Source: Pollutimonas sp963712655
GTDB lineage: Bacteria; Pseudomonadota; Gammaproteobacteria; Burkholderiales; Burkholderiaceae_B
Direction of reading: 5' to 3'
DNA: 64,000 nt
Assembly (NCBI GenBank): GCA_963712655.1
Contig: CAVQIT010000009.1
Span: 372,001-436,000, forward strand
This document shows positions 7,965-16,892 of this stretch, one piece after another (within the stretch, counting starts at the first letter, position 1; every line of letters begins with the position of its first letter). Under the pieces are notes generated by a model. The model searched no databases, was not told the origin of the DNA, and saw only the letters and a program-made list of their open reading frames with translations. Position numbers and translations under genes: made by a program.

Positions 7965-9061
7965 GCCGACGAGGGCGGCAGGGTGTGCGTAGGCTTCAGC
8001 TTGGGCGCATGCCGCAGTTTTGCCTGGTAGGCCATCAACTCAGTTTCAGGGACATCAAAGCGCTGCATCCATTCATCGGCGCTCAATCCCGTGATCAGGG
8101 CTGGGCCTTGATTGGATCCCATGACGTGCATCCAGTATTTCGAGGTGCGCAGATTTTTCAGCGCCATATCCGGCAATACATAGAGCGCTGGCTTTCCGGC
8201 GATGGCGGGGGTGGCAATGTCGGGTTCGTTCCCGGCCTGGACCACGGCGCCTGCGCCATAGTCGTAGAAGGCAAACCAGTCCGGCGGCAACTGGCCGCGC
8301 AAGCCTTGTTCGCCGCCGACTCGTTCCAGCAGGGGATAGCCGACAGCCGTCAGCCACGATACCGTTTTGATGGTGTCCGGCTTGAGGGTGGAAGCCATGA
8401 GCACGGGTACGCCTACGTCAGCGCCCAGCATGTGCGGGGAGAGCAAGGCCTCGGTAGCCTGATCCTGGTCCCAGTTGGATGGCGACAGAATAAAGCCGAA
8501 TCCGCCATGTCCATGCACTGCCTGCAGGTGGCGGGCAAAGCTTGCGAACAGTGTCTGAAACGCCTGCGGGTGTTCGAGCACATACTGATACGGCAAGGAA
8601 AAGCGCAGCACGTCCAGGCCGCCGCCTTTTTTGGCTTTCCAGGCGCGCAGGGCATGCACGTAAAAGGTATGGGCGCTGGCATCTTCCTTTTTTGCGCCGC
8701 TGGTGTAGTGAAAATTGATCTGATCGTTTTCGCCCATGCCTTGCAGCGTGTCGCGCAGCGGCGGAGCCCTGTCGTATGCCATCGAGGGTGGCCCCGATGA
8801 CGGCTCTTCGCGCCACAGCCAGGCCAGATGACCGTCGGCCAGGACGCGATACTCATCAAAACAGCGGCAGATCGCCTCGCGCTTTTGCGGGGTATGCCCT
8901 CCCTCGAAATACAGGGTGCCGGTAATGGCAATGGCCGTGCCGATATAGTCCTTCGGCCCGTGGCTCATCAGCATGGCGCCGGGGAACCGGAATTTTTCGG
9001 GATGTTCGCGCAGCGTTGCGGCGAACTCCCTGGGCTTCACGTGGGCTTGGATAGTGGTCAT
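7937..9061 (-). CDS. Type VI immunity-like protein (DUF3396/TsiV3 family)
   Basis: 374 residues from the ATG at 9061, preceded by GAGAAG; the frame stays open to 9271 but without support. It resembles DUF3396, the family of the V. cholerae immunity protein TsiV3, in ITGTLYFEGGHTPQKREAI near the N-terminus, DGHLAWLWREEPSSG, the FHYTSG region, and late aromatic-rich stretches such as GYPLLERVGG. No signal peptide or membrane segment is visible, so the mature protein is probably cytoplasmic. Known family members neutralise VRR-NUC-linked or other type VI effectors. Here it stands alone: no effector, VgrG, PAAR or Rhs gene is adjacent. Its 3' end overlaps hslR tail to tail. The family call is moderately sure; the immunity role is inference. 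Confidence 0.6.
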   Translation of the reverse strand: MTTIQAHVKPREFAATLREHPEKFRFPGAMLMSHGPKDYIGTAIAITGTLYFEGGHTPQKREAICRCFDEYRVLADGHLAWLWREEPSSGPPSMAYDRAPPLRDTLQGMGENDQINFHYTSGAKKEDASAHTFYVHALRAWKAKKGGGLDVLRFSLPYQYVLEHPQAFQTLFASFARHLQAVHGHGGFGFILSPSNWDQDQATEALLSPHMLGADVGVPVLMASTLKPDTIKTVSWLTAVGYPLLERVGGEQGLRGQLPPDWFAFYDYGAGAVVQAGNEPDIATPAIAGKPALYVLPDMALKNLRTSKYWMHVMGSNQGPALITGLSADEWMQRFDVPETELMAYQAKLRHAPKLKPTHTLPPSSAYLPRISSI

Positions 9062-9167
9062 GATCGCGCTTCTCAATTTTGTGTATCCTAACAAATGATA
9101 GCAATGGCCGCCCGCCGAACATGACGCTGGCGATAACTCTTTTTTTCTCAAGGCTGTAAGGTTTTCC

Positions 9168-10283
9168 ATGTCCACTCTTTTCGACCCTATCAAGGCGGGT
9201 GATCTTGAACTTGCCAATCGCATTGTCATGGCGCCGCTGACGCGCAACCGTTCTCCGCGCGCGATACCCAATGACTTGACCGTGACGTATTACAAACAGC
9301 GCGCAAGCGCCGGGTTGCTGATCACCGAGGCCACGGCCATTACCCATCAGGGGCAGGGCTACGCGGATGTGCCGGGCCTGTATGCGCCCGAGCAGCTCGA
9401 AGGTTGGAAAAAGGTCACGGATGCCGTTCACGGCGCAGGCGGAAAAATTGTGGTTCAGATGTGGCATGTCGGGCGCATTTCCCACAATACGCTGCAACCC
9501 GGCGGCGCAGCACCGGTCGCGCCATCGGCAATACCGTCGAACTCCAGGACTTACCTGATCCATGCCGACGGCACAGGCGAGTTCGTTGAAACCTCGCCAC
9601 CCCGCGCGCTTGAATTGGCCGAGTTGCCTGGCATTGTCGAAGACTATCGGCACGCAGCCAGGGCATCCATCGACGCAGGCTTCGACGGTGTCGAGATCCA
9701 TGCCGCCAACGGATACCTGATCGACCAGTTCCTGCGTTCGGGCAGCAATCATCGCAGCGATGCTTATGGCGGGTCGATTGAAAACCGTGCCCGTTTCTTA
9801 TTGGAAGTGCTTGATGCCGTCGTTAAAGAAGTCGGTGCCGGCCGCGTTGGAATCCGTATTTCGCCGGTGACGCCCGCCAACAATGCATCCGATCACTATC
9901 CCCAACCGCTATTTACCCATGTGGTAGAAAAGCTGGCCGCCTACGATCTGGCGTATATCCATATCATTGAAGGCGCAACCGGCGGCGCTCGCGACTTCCA
10001 GCAGGGCGATAGCCCATTCGATTATGCCGCCTTGCGTACGGCATACAAGGCGGCCGGAGGCCGGGCGGCATGGATGGCCAACAATGGCTATGACCGGGCA
10101 CTGGGCGAGTCGGCCATAGCCAGCGGCGAAGCCGACCTGATCGCCTTTGGCAAGCTGTTCATCGCCAACCCGGACCTGGTGCGCCGCTTGCGCGAGGGTG
10201 CCGGGTTCAACGAACCGGATACGGCAACATTTTTTGGCGGCCATGGGGCAAAAGGTTTTACCGATTACCCCGCACTGGCGTAA
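9168..10283 (+). CDS. Old Yellow Enzyme-family NADH:flavin oxidoreductase
   Basis: 371 residues, a full-length FMN-dependent TIM barrel. APLTRNRSP near residue 20 and EIHAANGYLIDQFLRSG near 180 carry the OYE substrate-binding His/Asn pair, followed by SDAYGGSIENRARF. It is closest to N-ethylmaleimide reductase and xenobiotic reductase types, which reduce activated C=C bonds and nitro compounds with NAD(P)H. The start at 9168 gives the family's usual N-terminus (STLFDPIKAGDLELANRIV). It is divergent from the immunity-like gene across about 106 bases. Confidence 0.9.
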   Translation: MSTLFDPIKAGDLELANRIVMAPLTRNRSPRAIPNDLTVTYYKQRASAGLLITEATAITHQGQGYADVPGLYAPEQLEGWKKVTDAVHGAGGKIVVQMWHVGRISHNTLQPGGAAPVAPSAIPSNSRTYLIHADGTGEFVETSPPRALELAELPGIVEDYRHAARASIDAGFDGVEIHAANGYLIDQFLRSGSNHRSDAYGGSIENRARFLLEVLDAVVKEVGAGRVGIRISPVTPANNASDHYPQPLFTHVVEKLAAYDLAYIHIIEGATGGARDFQQGDSPFDYAALRTAYKAAGGRAAWMANNGYDRALGESAIASGEADLIAFGKLFIANPDLVRRLREGAGFNEPDTATFFGGHGAKGFTDYPALA

Positions 10284-10335
10284 ACCCACCGCTGCCCGGC
10301 GTGCCGCAGGTAGCGGCACGCACCGGCGCTATTCC

Positions 10336-11295
10336 TTATTGCGGCACGATGCCTGCCGCATCGGCAATCTGCTTGAAGCGCTGTTGCTCGGACTTCTGGA
10401 AGGCCAGCATATCTTGCGATGTGCTGGGCATGGGCAGATTGCCTTCCTGGGCGATCCAGGCCCGGGATTCGGGCCGGTTCATCAATTGGGTCATGGCGTC
10501 GGCCAGGACTTTCGTTTCAGCGGGCGGCGTTTGGCCATGTATGTAGAAAGAGGTCCAGCTGTATAGCTCGTAGTCCTTGAACCCGGATTCCTTGAACGTG
10601 GGAACCTGGCTCACCACCGGATGGCGCGCAGCGCCCGACACCGCCACCGCCTTGAGTTTGCCGCTGGCTATCATTTGCACGGCGCTGCTTAGATTCAGCA
10701 TGGCCGCGTCCAGGCGCCCGCCCACCACATCAGTCACGATCGCCGCTTGCCCTTTGTACGGGATATTCGTGTATTTGAACTTTGCCAGATCGGCCAGCCA
10801 GGCGGTGGCCAATTCATAGCCGGCCGAATACGTGCCGATCGCAAGCGGATTGGGCGACTTGCGGGCCTTGTCGAGAAACTGCTGCAGCGTGTCGACGCCA
10901 GGTTCATCCTTGATGACCAGCACGTTCATGCTTTTGGAAAGACCGGCCAGCGGCTTGAAGTCGTTATAGGGGTCGTAAGGCAAATTCTTCATCACCACGG
11001 GGTTGACGCTGAACGGCGAATTGCTTGCCAGCACAATGGTGTGGCCGTCCGCCGGTAGTGATTTGACCATGCCCAGAGCCACGATGCCCCCCGCGCCCGG
11101 CTTGTTTTCCACCACCACGTCTTGCTTGAGCAGCAAGCCAAGCTCTTTGCCGAAATAGCGAGAACTGTTGTCGGAGCCGCTGCCCGGCGTGAACGGCACA
11201 ATGATCCGGATGGTTTTATTGGGAAAATTTTGCGCCGGCGCCTGACCGCTTGCGGCCAGAATGGCAAGGCCGACCGCTGCTATCCACTTATTCAT
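10336..11295 (-). CDS. Bug/TctC-family periplasmic solute receptor
   Basis: 319 residues with an N-terminal signal peptide (MNKWIAAVGLAILAASGQ, cut after APA). The mature part starts with the Bug pattern FPNKTIRIIVPFTPGSGSD and includes GKELGLLLKQDVVVENKPGA. These receptors bind carboxylic acids and similar solutes; many are orphans without TctAB membrane partners, as here. The gene is divergent from the crotonase across 83 AT-rich bases holding an inverted repeat, so it is probably controlled with the catabolic block. Confidence 0.9.
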   Translation of the reverse strand: MNKWIAAVGLAILAASGQAPAQNFPNKTIRIIVPFTPGSGSDNSSRYFGKELGLLLKQDVVVENKPGAGGIVALGMVKSLPADGHTIVLASNSPFSVNPVVMKNLPYDPYNDFKPLAGLSKSMNVLVIKDEPGVDTLQQFLDKARKSPNPLAIGTYSAGYELATAWLADLAKFKYTNIPYKGQAAIVTDVVGGRLDAAMLNLSSAVQMIASGKLKAVAVSGAARHPVVSQVPTFKESGFKDYELYSWTSFYIHGQTPPAETKVLADAMTQLMNRPESRAWIAQEGNLPMPSTSQDMLAFQKSEQQRFKQIADAAGIVPQ

Positions 11296-11308
11296 TCTGT
11301 CTCCTTAA

Positions 11309-11347
11309 ATAATACATATGTAGTATATTATGACTTGTATGTATTAT
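11309..11347. promoter_or_regulatory. Inverted repeat in the divergent Bug/crotonase promoter region
   Basis: A perfect 10-bp inverted repeat, ATAATACATA at 11309-11318 and TATGTATTAT at 11338-11347, separated by 19 nt, lies in a very AT-rich 83-base gap between divergent genes. This is the typical setting of an operator. The IclR regulator at 17963-18709 is an obvious candidate to bind it, but nothing in the sequence proves it. Confidence 0.45.
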
Positions 11348-11378
11348 ATTATAAGACTCTGAAGTAGAGGAACAAGAA

Positions 11379-12173
11379 ATGAATTCGCCCGAAACCGGCG
11401 ATTTGGCCCTTGCATTGCACGGCCATGTGGCTGTCGTGGAAATTCAGCGTCCACCCCATAATTTTTTTGACATTGACTTGATCCGCGGAATCGCCGATTG
11501 CCTTGACGACCTGGCCGGCAATGGCCATACACGCGCAATCGTGCTGGCGGCGCAAGGCAAGGCTTTCTGCGCCGGGGCCGATTTCAGCCGCCGGGTCCAG
11601 GGCTCCAACCCGCAAGCCTTGTATGGGCAGGCCTTGCGTTTATTCCGCTGCCCTTTACCTATTATTGCCGCCGTGCACGGGCCTGCCATCGGCGGAGGCG
11701 CCGGCCTGGCGCTGGCGGCGGACTTCCGGGTCACCTGTCCGGCCGCGCGCTTCAGTGTCAATTTCAACCGTCTGGGCATCCATCCCGGATTCGGGCTGAG
11801 CGTCACGCTGCCTCGCCTGCTGGGCCCGCAACAGGCCGCATTATTGCTCTATACCGGCCGCCGCATTAATGGCGAAGAAGCGGTGCGCATCGGCTTGGCG
11901 GATGTTCTGGTCGATGATGCCGGGCAAGTGCGAGCGGCTGCCTTGCGGTTGGCCTCTGAAATCGCGGACTCGGCGCCATTGGCAGTCCGTGATACGCGCG
12001 CTTCGCTGCGCGATGGTTTGGCGGATGCCGTGGCGCGGGCAGTAGAGCGCGAATGCGCCTGCCAATTGCGGCACTTCGCAACGGCGGATTTTAAAGAAGG
12101 CGTGGCCGCGGCGGCTCAACGGCGCATGCCGGTATTCAATGGCCAGGGCGCGCCGGCAGAGGACAACACGTAA
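11379..12173 (+). CDS. Enoyl-CoA hydratase/isomerase (crotonase) family protein
   Basis: 264 residues with the crotonase fold. The oxyanion-hole segment AAVHGPAIGGGAGLALAAD near residue 105 is intact. The first catalytic glutamate, usually in a PEVKxG-like stretch before GxxPGxG, is missing: the sequence reads NFNRLGIHPGFG. Classical hydration may therefore not be its reaction, and isomerase, lyase or thioesterase chemistry is possible. It opens a tightly packed operon: the next start overlaps this stop (TAATG). The promoter lies in the divergent AT-rich gap upstream. Confidence 0.85.
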   Translation: MNSPETGDLALALHGHVAVVEIQRPPHNFFDIDLIRGIADCLDDLAGNGHTRAIVLAAQGKAFCAGADFSRRVQGSNPQALYGQALRLFRCPLPIIAAVHGPAIGGGAGLALAADFRVTCPAARFSVNFNRLGIHPGFGLSVTLPRLLGPQQAALLLYTGRRINGEEAVRIGLADVLVDDAGQVRAAALRLASEIADSAPLAVRDTRASLRDGLADAVARAVERECACQLRHFATADFKEGVAAAAQRRMPVFNGQGAPAEDNT

Positions 12174-13258
12174 TGGATTTTTCTGTTGATGACGATACTG
12201 CGCTGATGGTGGAAGCCGCCCGGCGCTATGCACAAGACCAACTGGCTCCGCATCAGCGCCAGTTTGAAAGCGCGCGCAAGCTTCCTGCCGCAATTATCGA
12301 GCAGGCACATGCCATGGGGTTTGACCGCGCCTGTTGGCGCGATAGGCACGGGGGCAGCGGCCTGGGCTGGTCGAGCAGGGTGGAAATCCTGGCCGAATTG
12401 GCCACGGGCGATGCCGCCGCCGCCGTTGCCATCAATCCCGTAGGCATGGCTTATGACGCGTTGCTGCTGGCCGGCGGGGATGGCTGGATCGAGCGCTTTC
12501 TCAATGGCTCATTCAAGCCGGGCGGACGGGTAGTGCTCTTGCATGATGAACAGGCCCAATTGCAGGGATACGGTGCCGGCCGCATCAGCGGCAGCCTGCC
12601 CTGGGTCAACAGCGATCAGGCTGATCTGGTCGTGTTGCTGCACGAGCATGGCGTCAGTGTGCTGACGCAGGGATACGCACTGGAAGCCGTGCCCGGCTTG
12701 GCTCTGCAGGCGGCGGGGGCAAGCCGCATCCACTTTTCCGCGGCCCCGGTCGCGGCCAGTAAAGACGGCGCCCAGTTGACGCCGCTTATTCTTGCCCGCG
12801 CACGGCTCTTTCAAAGCAGTCTCATGCTGGGAGTGCTGCAAGCCGCATCCGGCTATGCGCGCGACTACGCAATGCAGCGTATGGCTTTTGGCAAGCCCAT
12901 CGCCCATCATCAGGCCTTGGCCTTTTTGCTGGTCGACATGAATAGCGCGGTAGAGCAGACGCGTTTGCTGATCCAGGAAGCCGCGCTGTCGGTGGATGCC
13001 GGCGAAGACGCTATCGAGCCGTGCAATCAGGCTTTCATCCAGGCATGCGAAGCCGGTCACTACGTTGGACCGAATGCCGTGCAGGTATTGGGCGCCTCTG
13101 GTTTCATGCGCGATTATCCGGTTGAAAAATATATGCGCGAACTCACCGCCTTGGCGCTGGGACTCGGCGGCGCCGACGCGGCTCGCGGTTCCTTGCTCGA
13201 ACACACCTCGTTGCCGTATCCCGTCAGCTTTTTGCGCCACGACAAGGAGCTTGCGTAA
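12173..13258 (+). CDS. Acyl-CoA dehydrogenase-like protein lacking the usual catalytic Glu
   Basis: 361 residues, acyl-CoA dehydrogenase fold. The C-terminal segment QVLGASGFMRDYPVEKYMRE aligns with the FAD-binding end of the family, but the following stretch TALALGLGGADAARG lacks the E-G-T motif that carries the catalytic base. The middle domain is also less conserved. Its partner at 13258-14436 keeps EGT, and the two genes overlap by one base (TAATG). This matches the known pattern of heteromeric acyl-CoA dehydrogenases, such as the FadE26-FadE27 type of steroid degraders, where one subunit is non-catalytic. That is inference from sequence. Confidence 0.8.
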   Translation: MDFSVDDDTALMVEAARRYAQDQLAPHQRQFESARKLPAAIIEQAHAMGFDRACWRDRHGGSGLGWSSRVEILAELATGDAAAAVAINPVGMAYDALLLAGGDGWIERFLNGSFKPGGRVVLLHDEQAQLQGYGAGRISGSLPWVNSDQADLVVLLHEHGVSVLTQGYALEAVPGLALQAAGASRIHFSAAPVAASKDGAQLTPLILARARLFQSSLMLGVLQAASGYARDYAMQRMAFGKPIAHHQALAFLLVDMNSAVEQTRLLIQEAALSVDAGEDAIEPCNQAFIQACEAGHYVGPNAVQVLGASGFMRDYPVEKYMRELTALALGLGGADAARGSLLEHTSLPYPVSFLRHDKELA

Positions 13259-14436
13259 TGCAGATATCCCTTTCCCCGATTGAACAGGAGCGCGTGGCGA
13301 TTATCCGCGAATGGGGACGCCGGTACTTCCGTCCGGCGGGTTTGCGCGCCGATCGACGCGGCGAGGCCTTGCCTGTCGATGATCCGTTTTTCAGCACCAT
13401 GCTTGAGCTCGGCTTCGGCCGCGGCACATGGGCGCCGCCGGGCCAAACCGTTGCCCCCCATCCTGTCCGCGGAGGCAGCGCCACGCTCAAAGTGATACTG
13501 GCGGAAGAAAGCTCATACTGGGATCGGGGCATAGGCGTGGCCATGCCAGGCCCCGGACTGGGCGAGCCCCCCATACTGTTGATGGGCACCGATGAACAGA
13601 AAACCCGCTTTCTTACGCCTTTTGTGGCGCCGGACAAGCCTGTCTGGGGCGCATTCGCCATGACCGAGCCGTCGGGCGGGTCGGACGTGGCCAACATCAA
13701 GACGCGCGCTCGCAAAGAGGGCGATCACTGGGTGCTCAATGGCGCGAAGTCATTTTCCGGCAATTCGGGCCGTGCGCAATGGATAGTGGTTTTCGCAACG
13801 GTCGATCCCAGCCTGGGCCGCGCCGGGCATCGCGCCTTCGTCGTTCCGCGCGATACTCCCGGCCTGACCGGCTTCCGCCACGAGAAAAAAATGGGCCTCA
13901 AGGCTTACGAGTCCACCTCGTTTTTTCTGGAAGATTGCCGGGTGCCCGCCGAAAACCTGCTTGGCGGCGAAGAGCACTACGTTAAGCGCAACGGTTTCAA
14001 GGGGGCGATGCAGACGTTCAACTCAGGGCGGCCGGCGATTGCCGGCATGGCGGTCGGCATAGGCCGGGCCGCGCTCGACGAGATCAGCGCTTATGCCAAA
14101 GAGCATGGCCTGGATAAAAACGCGCGGGTGCGCGACCGCATCGACAGCGCCCGCCGAAAACTCAAGGCAGCCTATCTCCTCGCCTTGAAGGCGGCATGGA
14201 TGGCGGATCGGGAAATGCCTAACCTGACGCAGGCATCCATGGCGAAAGCCATGGCGCCGCTGGCGGCCCTGGAGGCGACCCAAGTGGGGATGGATGTGCT
14301 GGGCATGACGGGGGCGCAAGGCGGCAGCTTGCTCGAGAAACTGTATCGCGATGTCAAGGCGCTGGACATTGTTGAAGGCACTGGCCAGATCCAGCGTGTA
14401 GTGATGGCGCGCCAGCTTTTGAAGCTGCCGCATTGA
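13258..14436 (+). CDS. Acyl-CoA dehydrogenase (catalytic subunit candidate)
   Basis: 392 residues, full-length. Typical family stretches are WGAFAMTEPSGGSDVANI (FAD and substrate contact), then DHWVLNGAKSFSGNSGRAQW, KMGLKAYESTSFFLEDCRVP, and near the C-terminus LYRDVKALDIVEGTGQIQR, which holds the catalytic Glu in EGT. It probably oxidises an acyl-CoA to the enoyl-CoA together with the upstream degenerate paralogue; an electron-transfer flavoprotein elsewhere would take the electrons. Start overlaps the previous stop. Confidence 0.9.
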   Translation: MQISLSPIEQERVAIIREWGRRYFRPAGLRADRRGEALPVDDPFFSTMLELGFGRGTWAPPGQTVAPHPVRGGSATLKVILAEESSYWDRGIGVAMPGPGLGEPPILLMGTDEQKTRFLTPFVAPDKPVWGAFAMTEPSGGSDVANIKTRARKEGDHWVLNGAKSFSGNSGRAQWIVVFATVDPSLGRAGHRAFVVPRDTPGLTGFRHEKKMGLKAYESTSFFLEDCRVPAENLLGGEEHYVKRNGFKGAMQTFNSGRPAIAGMAVGIGRAALDEISAYAKEHGLDKNARVRDRIDSARRKLKAAYLLALKAAWMADREMPNLTQASMAKAMAPLAALEATQVGMDVLGMTGAQGGSLLEKLYRDVKALDIVEGTGQIQRVVMARQLLKLPH

Positions 14437-14454
14437 ACCCCGAGGAAAGCAGGA

Positions 14455-15714
14455 ATGGCTGAAACAACAAGCATGGCGCAGGCGCAGGCCTGCGGCCCCT
14501 TGCAGGGGGTCAGGGTGCTGGATCTGACCGCGGTCGTGCTCGGCCCCCTGGCAACGCAGATCCTGGCCGATTATGGCGCCGATGTCATTAAAGTGGAGGG
14601 GCCGGAAGGCGACATGATGCGTTCCAATGGGGTCAGCAAAAACCCGGGGATGAGTTCGATTTTCCTGGCCATCAACCGCAACAAGCGTTCCATCTGCATC
14701 GACCTGAAGCAGCCCGAAGGCTTGGCCGTCGTGCGCGAACTGATCAAGACCGTCGATGTGCTGGTGCACAACATGCGCGTACAGGCCATTGAAAGCCTGG
14801 GCCTGGGCTACGAAGCCGTCAAGGCGATCAAGCCTGACATCGTTTATTGCGCGGCGACCGGTTTCGGCCAGGATGGTCCGCATCGGGACCGGCCGGCGTT
14901 CGACGACATCATCCAGGCCGGCAGCGGCCTGATAGGCCTGAATCTGATTACCGCGCCGGACGACGCGCCGCAGTATGTTCCCAGCCTGATCGCCGATAAA
15001 ACCGCCGGGCTTGCGCTATGCAACGCCGTTCTGGCGGCCCTGTTCCATCGCGAGCGCCGCGGCCAGGGGCAGTATGTGGAAGTTCCCATGCTGGAAACCA
15101 TGGCGTCGTTTGTTTTGGTCGAGCATCTGGGCGGGCTCACTTTCGATGGGGAAAGCGAACCGCCCGGCTATGCGCGCTTGCTGGGCGGCGGCCGCCAGCC
15201 ATATCGCACGCGGGATGGCTACATCTGCCTGTTGCCTTATACGCCCAGGCATTGGCGCTGTTTTCTGGAAGCGCTGGGACAGCAAGCCGTGCTCGCCAGA
15301 ATGAGCATTGCCGATCGCCGTGAAGTCAACGCCAACATCCGGGAACTCTACCAACTGGTGCGCGAGCTCACGCCGGGCCAACCCTCCGCGTATTGGCTGG
15401 AGTTGTGTTCCCGGCTCGACATCCCGGCCACCGCGATCAGCCGGCTGGAGGACCTGCCGGAACATCCGCAATTGAAATCCGTTGGCCTGTTCCAGACGGC
15501 CGAGCACCCGACGCAAGGCAGGATCCGCTACGTCAGGCCCACCACCTTGTTTCAGGAAACGCCCGCCAGCGTGCGTTTTCAGGCTCCGCATATCGGGCAG
15601 CACACCGGCGAGATTTTGCGTGAAGCCGGCATTGACCCGGAGCGGGCGCAAGCGCTGTTGCGCTCCGGCGTGCTGCGGCAGAGCCAGCCAGCCGACAGTA
15701 AGGAGACAGCATGA
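14455..15714 (+). CDS. Family III CoA transferase (CaiB/BaiF type)
   Basis: 419 residues. The opening VRVLDLTAVVLGPLATQILA and DYGADVIKVEGPEGDMMR are standard for formyl-CoA-transferase relatives. The catalytic aspartate lies in RPAFDDIIQAGSGLIG near residue 150. It would activate the pathway acid by moving CoA from a donor thioester. It lies between two acyl-CoA dehydrogenase genes; the next gene overlaps it (ATGA). Confidence 0.9.
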   Translation: MAETTSMAQAQACGPLQGVRVLDLTAVVLGPLATQILADYGADVIKVEGPEGDMMRSNGVSKNPGMSSIFLAINRNKRSICIDLKQPEGLAVVRELIKTVDVLVHNMRVQAIESLGLGYEAVKAIKPDIVYCAATGFGQDGPHRDRPAFDDIIQAGSGLIGLNLITAPDDAPQYVPSLIADKTAGLALCNAVLAALFHRERRGQGQYVEVPMLETMASFVLVEHLGGLTFDGESEPPGYARLLGGGRQPYRTRDGYICLLPYTPRHWRCFLEALGQQAVLARMSIADRREVNANIRELYQLVRELTPGQPSAYWLELCSRLDIPATAISRLEDLPEHPQLKSVGLFQTAEHPTQGRIRYVRPTTLFQETPASVRFQAPHIGQHTGEILREAGIDPERAQALLRSGVLRQSQPADSKETA

Positions 15715-16874
15715 ATTTCGAGCTTGATGAAGAACACCGCATGTTAAAGGAGCTGGTGCATCGTTTCGTGCGGGACGAACTGATTCCGCTGGAGCCGGCG
15801 GTAATGGCGCGCGAGGTGGCTGGGCAGGGCCTGCGCCTGTCTGAAACCGAAGAGTCCCGCTTGCATGGCATATCCCGCCAATTGGGCTTGTGGGGACTGG
15901 ATGCCCCCGGTGAAATGGACGGTTTCGATCTGCCGCAAGTTGCCATGGTGGGCGTCAACGAAGAGCTTGGCCGCAGCATTGTGCCCTATCGCCTGCCGCC
16001 CGATTCGCCGAATCTGCGCATGCTGATGGAGACGGCCAACGATGAACAGCGCGAACGTTACCTGGCGCCCTATGCCAGGGGACTGACCCGATCGGCCATC
16101 GCCATTTCCGAGCCGGGCGCGGGAGCCGATCCGGCCGGCCTGAAGACCACGGCGCAGCGCGAGGGCGACGATTGGGTGCTCAATGGCCGCAAGATATGGA
16201 TCAGCCATGCCGGCGACGCCGATTGGACCATAGTGATGGCCCGCACCCGCGATCAGGACGGCGTGCGGCCGGGCGTGTCGGCATTCATTATCGACCGCGA
16301 TACGCCGGGCTTCATCGTCGAGCGCGAGATCCCCATGATAGGCGGCATCAGCACCTATGAAGTCGTGCTGGACAATTGCCGGGTGGCGGGCGCCCAGTTG
16401 CTGGGCATGGAAGGCAAGGGTTTCAAGCCCATGCAAAAAAGGCTGTCCACCCGCCGCATCCAGATGGCGGCCTGGTGCATAGGCCGGGCGCAGCGCGCGC
16501 TGGACATAATGACCGGGCATGTAAGCCAGCGCCAGACATTCGGCACGCTGCTGGCCGACCGCCAATCCATTCAATGGTGGATCGCGGACGCGGCTACCCG
16601 CATCCATGCCTGCCGCCTCATGACATACGAAGCCGCCGTGCGCGTGGACCGCGGCGAGGACGCGAAAACCCAGGTATCGATGATCAAGGTATTTGCCACG
16701 GACATGGCCTGGGATGTTATCGATCATGCCATGCAAGCCCTTGGCGCCATGGGCATGACCCGTGAAATGCCGCTGCAGCAAATGGCCAATCAGACCCGGT
16801 TGATGCGTATTTACGAGGGGCCGACGGAAGTCCATAAATGGGTAATCGCGCGCAATACCTTAGCCGCTATTTGA
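15711..16874 (+). CDS. Acyl-CoA dehydrogenase
   Basis: 387 residues. Family features: SAIAISEPGAGADPAGLKT, DDWVLNGRKIWISHAGDADW, RRIQMAAWCIGRAQRALD, and RLMRIYEGPTEVHKWV, which places the catalytic Glu in YEGPTE. It resembles the YngJ/AidB-side of the family that often acts on branched or aromatic-side-chain acyl-CoAs. ATG overlaps the CoA-transferase stop, so co-translation is likely. Confidence 0.9.
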   Translation: MNFELDEEHRMLKELVHRFVRDELIPLEPAVMAREVAGQGLRLSETEESRLHGISRQLGLWGLDAPGEMDGFDLPQVAMVGVNEELGRSIVPYRLPPDSPNLRMLMETANDEQRERYLAPYARGLTRSAIAISEPGAGADPAGLKTTAQREGDDWVLNGRKIWISHAGDADWTIVMARTRDQDGVRPGVSAFIIDRDTPGFIVEREIPMIGGISTYEVVLDNCRVAGAQLLGMEGKGFKPMQKRLSTRRIQMAAWCIGRAQRALDIMTGHVSQRQTFGTLLADRQSIQWWIADAATRIHACRLMTYEAAVRVDRGEDAKTQVSMIKVFATDMAWDVIDHAMQALGAMGMTREMPLQQMANQTRLMRIYEGPTEVHKWVIARNTLAAI

Positions 16875-16892
16875 AACAACAGGAGACATGCC

